The notes under the pieces were generated by a model. The model ran no database searches. It saw only the letters and a program-made list of their open reading frames with translations, and was not told the DNA's origin. Shown here one piece after another: positions 63,343 to 64,000 of a stretch of DNA of 64,000 nt. Position numbers and translations under genes: made by a program. Origin of the DNA: Erpobdella octoculata (Eukaryota; Annelida; Clitellata; Hirudinida; Erpobdellidae); contig OZ022242.1 of the NCBI GenBank assembly GCA_963978895.1, positions 24,717,663 through 24,781,662 of the forward strand, given 5' to 3'. How positions within the stretch are numbered: position 1 is the first letter of the stretch; each line of letters opens with the position of its first letter.

Positions 63343-63752
63343 GACAAATAAAACAACTTAAAACAGAAAATCAGCAAACCGACGCAACGAATGAAAATAA
63401 ACAAACTTCGTAAGGTGAATTAGGCCAGGTAAAGATAGTAAGAATGATGGTAAGGTAAGGTGAAAACAATTATGAATAAGATAGAATTATATTAAAAGTT
63501 GATTAATTATTATTAGGATAAAAAATAAAGTATTAAAGTGAATATAGGAATAGTAACAATTACAAAGATATATGTACAGTGCGTGGTAAAAAAGGTAGAC
63601 ATCGATTATGATTAAAAAGATAAAAATGTATGACAAATAATTATTAATAGGATATAACATAAAATTATTAAAGTCAGAAAACGAATATTAACTATTACAA
63701 GGATATAGAATAATAGCGTAGTAAAAGAAGAAAATCAATTGTTGTGTCTATT

Positions 63753-63920
63753 TCATTTCTTCCGACGCAAAGTAATGTTAGGATTGTTAAGGAGGTGTGG
63801 AAGGATGTCATCATTGGATGGGTTTGATGGAAAATCGTCGGAAGGTTGAGTTATAGCATGTAGTGGCGGTGGAGTAGGATTGCGAGAGATGTTCAATTGT
63901 GATTGATTATCATCTCCGAG
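63753..63920 (-). pseudogene. C-terminal end of a Penelope-like ORF
   Basis: 55 open codons ending NDDILPHLLNNPNITLRRKK and TGA. The N-I-T-x-R-x-K ending is shared with the ORFs at 59412 and 61586. There is no start codon; the upstream protein is deleted. Confidence 0.6.
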
Positions 63921-63960
63921 GGACGAATATTATCGGGTTTGTCAGTCATTTTATTTCAGA

Positions 63961-63999
63961 GGCTGACTGCAGTTTCGGAAGAAATCCATCATCAGAGCC
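63961..63999 (-). ncRNA. Hammerhead ribozyme motif at the window edge
   Basis: Same sequence as 63304-63342, 657 bases to the right and in the same orientation. Stem I is complete as far as the edge allows. Confidence 0.78.
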
Positions 64000-64000
64000 G

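Overview
The window is AT-rich animal DNA. Two multi-exon host genes with GT-AG introns are buried in a dense mixture of transposable elements and (TA)n microsatellites. CR1-like non-LTR elements, Penelope-like elements with hammerhead ribozymes, Helitrons, an ISL2EU/THAP-DDE element, many hAT elements and short TTAGGG runs together suggest a non-vertebrate metazoan. A cnidarian such as Hydra would fit, but the sequence alone does not prove it.

Host genes. A TMEM201/SAMP1-like inner nuclear membrane gene runs on the + strand (about 22.4-39.2 kb, up to nine exons; the first and the last two are less certain). The 3' half of an ATP8B-type P4-ATPase (phospholipid flippase) runs on the - strand (41.5-54.1 kb, eleven exons, 671 codons from the nucleotide-binding domain to the stop). 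The genes are convergent, about 2.3 kb apart. The first half of the flippase (actuator domain, DKTGT site, first membrane helices) was not found between 54.07 and 64 kb and probably lies beyond the right edge.

Layout. 0-0.7 kb: endonuclease end of a non-LTR element. 1.3-10.2 kb: a decayed ISL2EU-type transposon (YqaJ nuclease gene on +, THAP/DDE transposase on -), torn open by Helitrons, two large hATs, a CR1 3' end and a minisatellite, with a third hAT inserted in its transposase exon. 10.56-11.8 kb: a uniform 11-bp telomere-like satellite. 12.5-15.7 kb: a structure with 333-bp inverted arms that carry promoter-like boxes, enclosing G-run minisatellites and TTAGGG patches. 15.8-22.4 kb: foldback and hAT elements. 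22.4-39.2 kb: the TMEM201-like gene, with a Helitron carrying a helicase relic, a long CR1-like element, a Penelope end, hATs and a piggyBac in its introns. 41.5-54.1 kb: the flippase, with SINE-like, Tigger-like, Helitron and hAT insertions in its introns. 54.2-56.4 kb: two adjacent hATs. 56.5-58.4 kb: an LTR retroelement without pol that encodes a SAP plus acidic-repeat protein. 58.5-64 kb: a Helitron and a cluster of Penelope-like elements with five hammerhead ribozymes (a sixth is at 29.85 kb).

Twelve hAT insertions were delimited: eleven by perfect 8-bp target duplications and one by a 7/8 match. A piggyBac is bounded by TTAA and a Tigger-like MITE by TA. The most unusual objects are the Penelope derivatives with inverted or tandem hammerhead-bearing ends, the pol-less LTR element, the inverted-repeat promoter structure and the 11-bp satellite. 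All alignments were made by eye from remembered family features; no database search was run.
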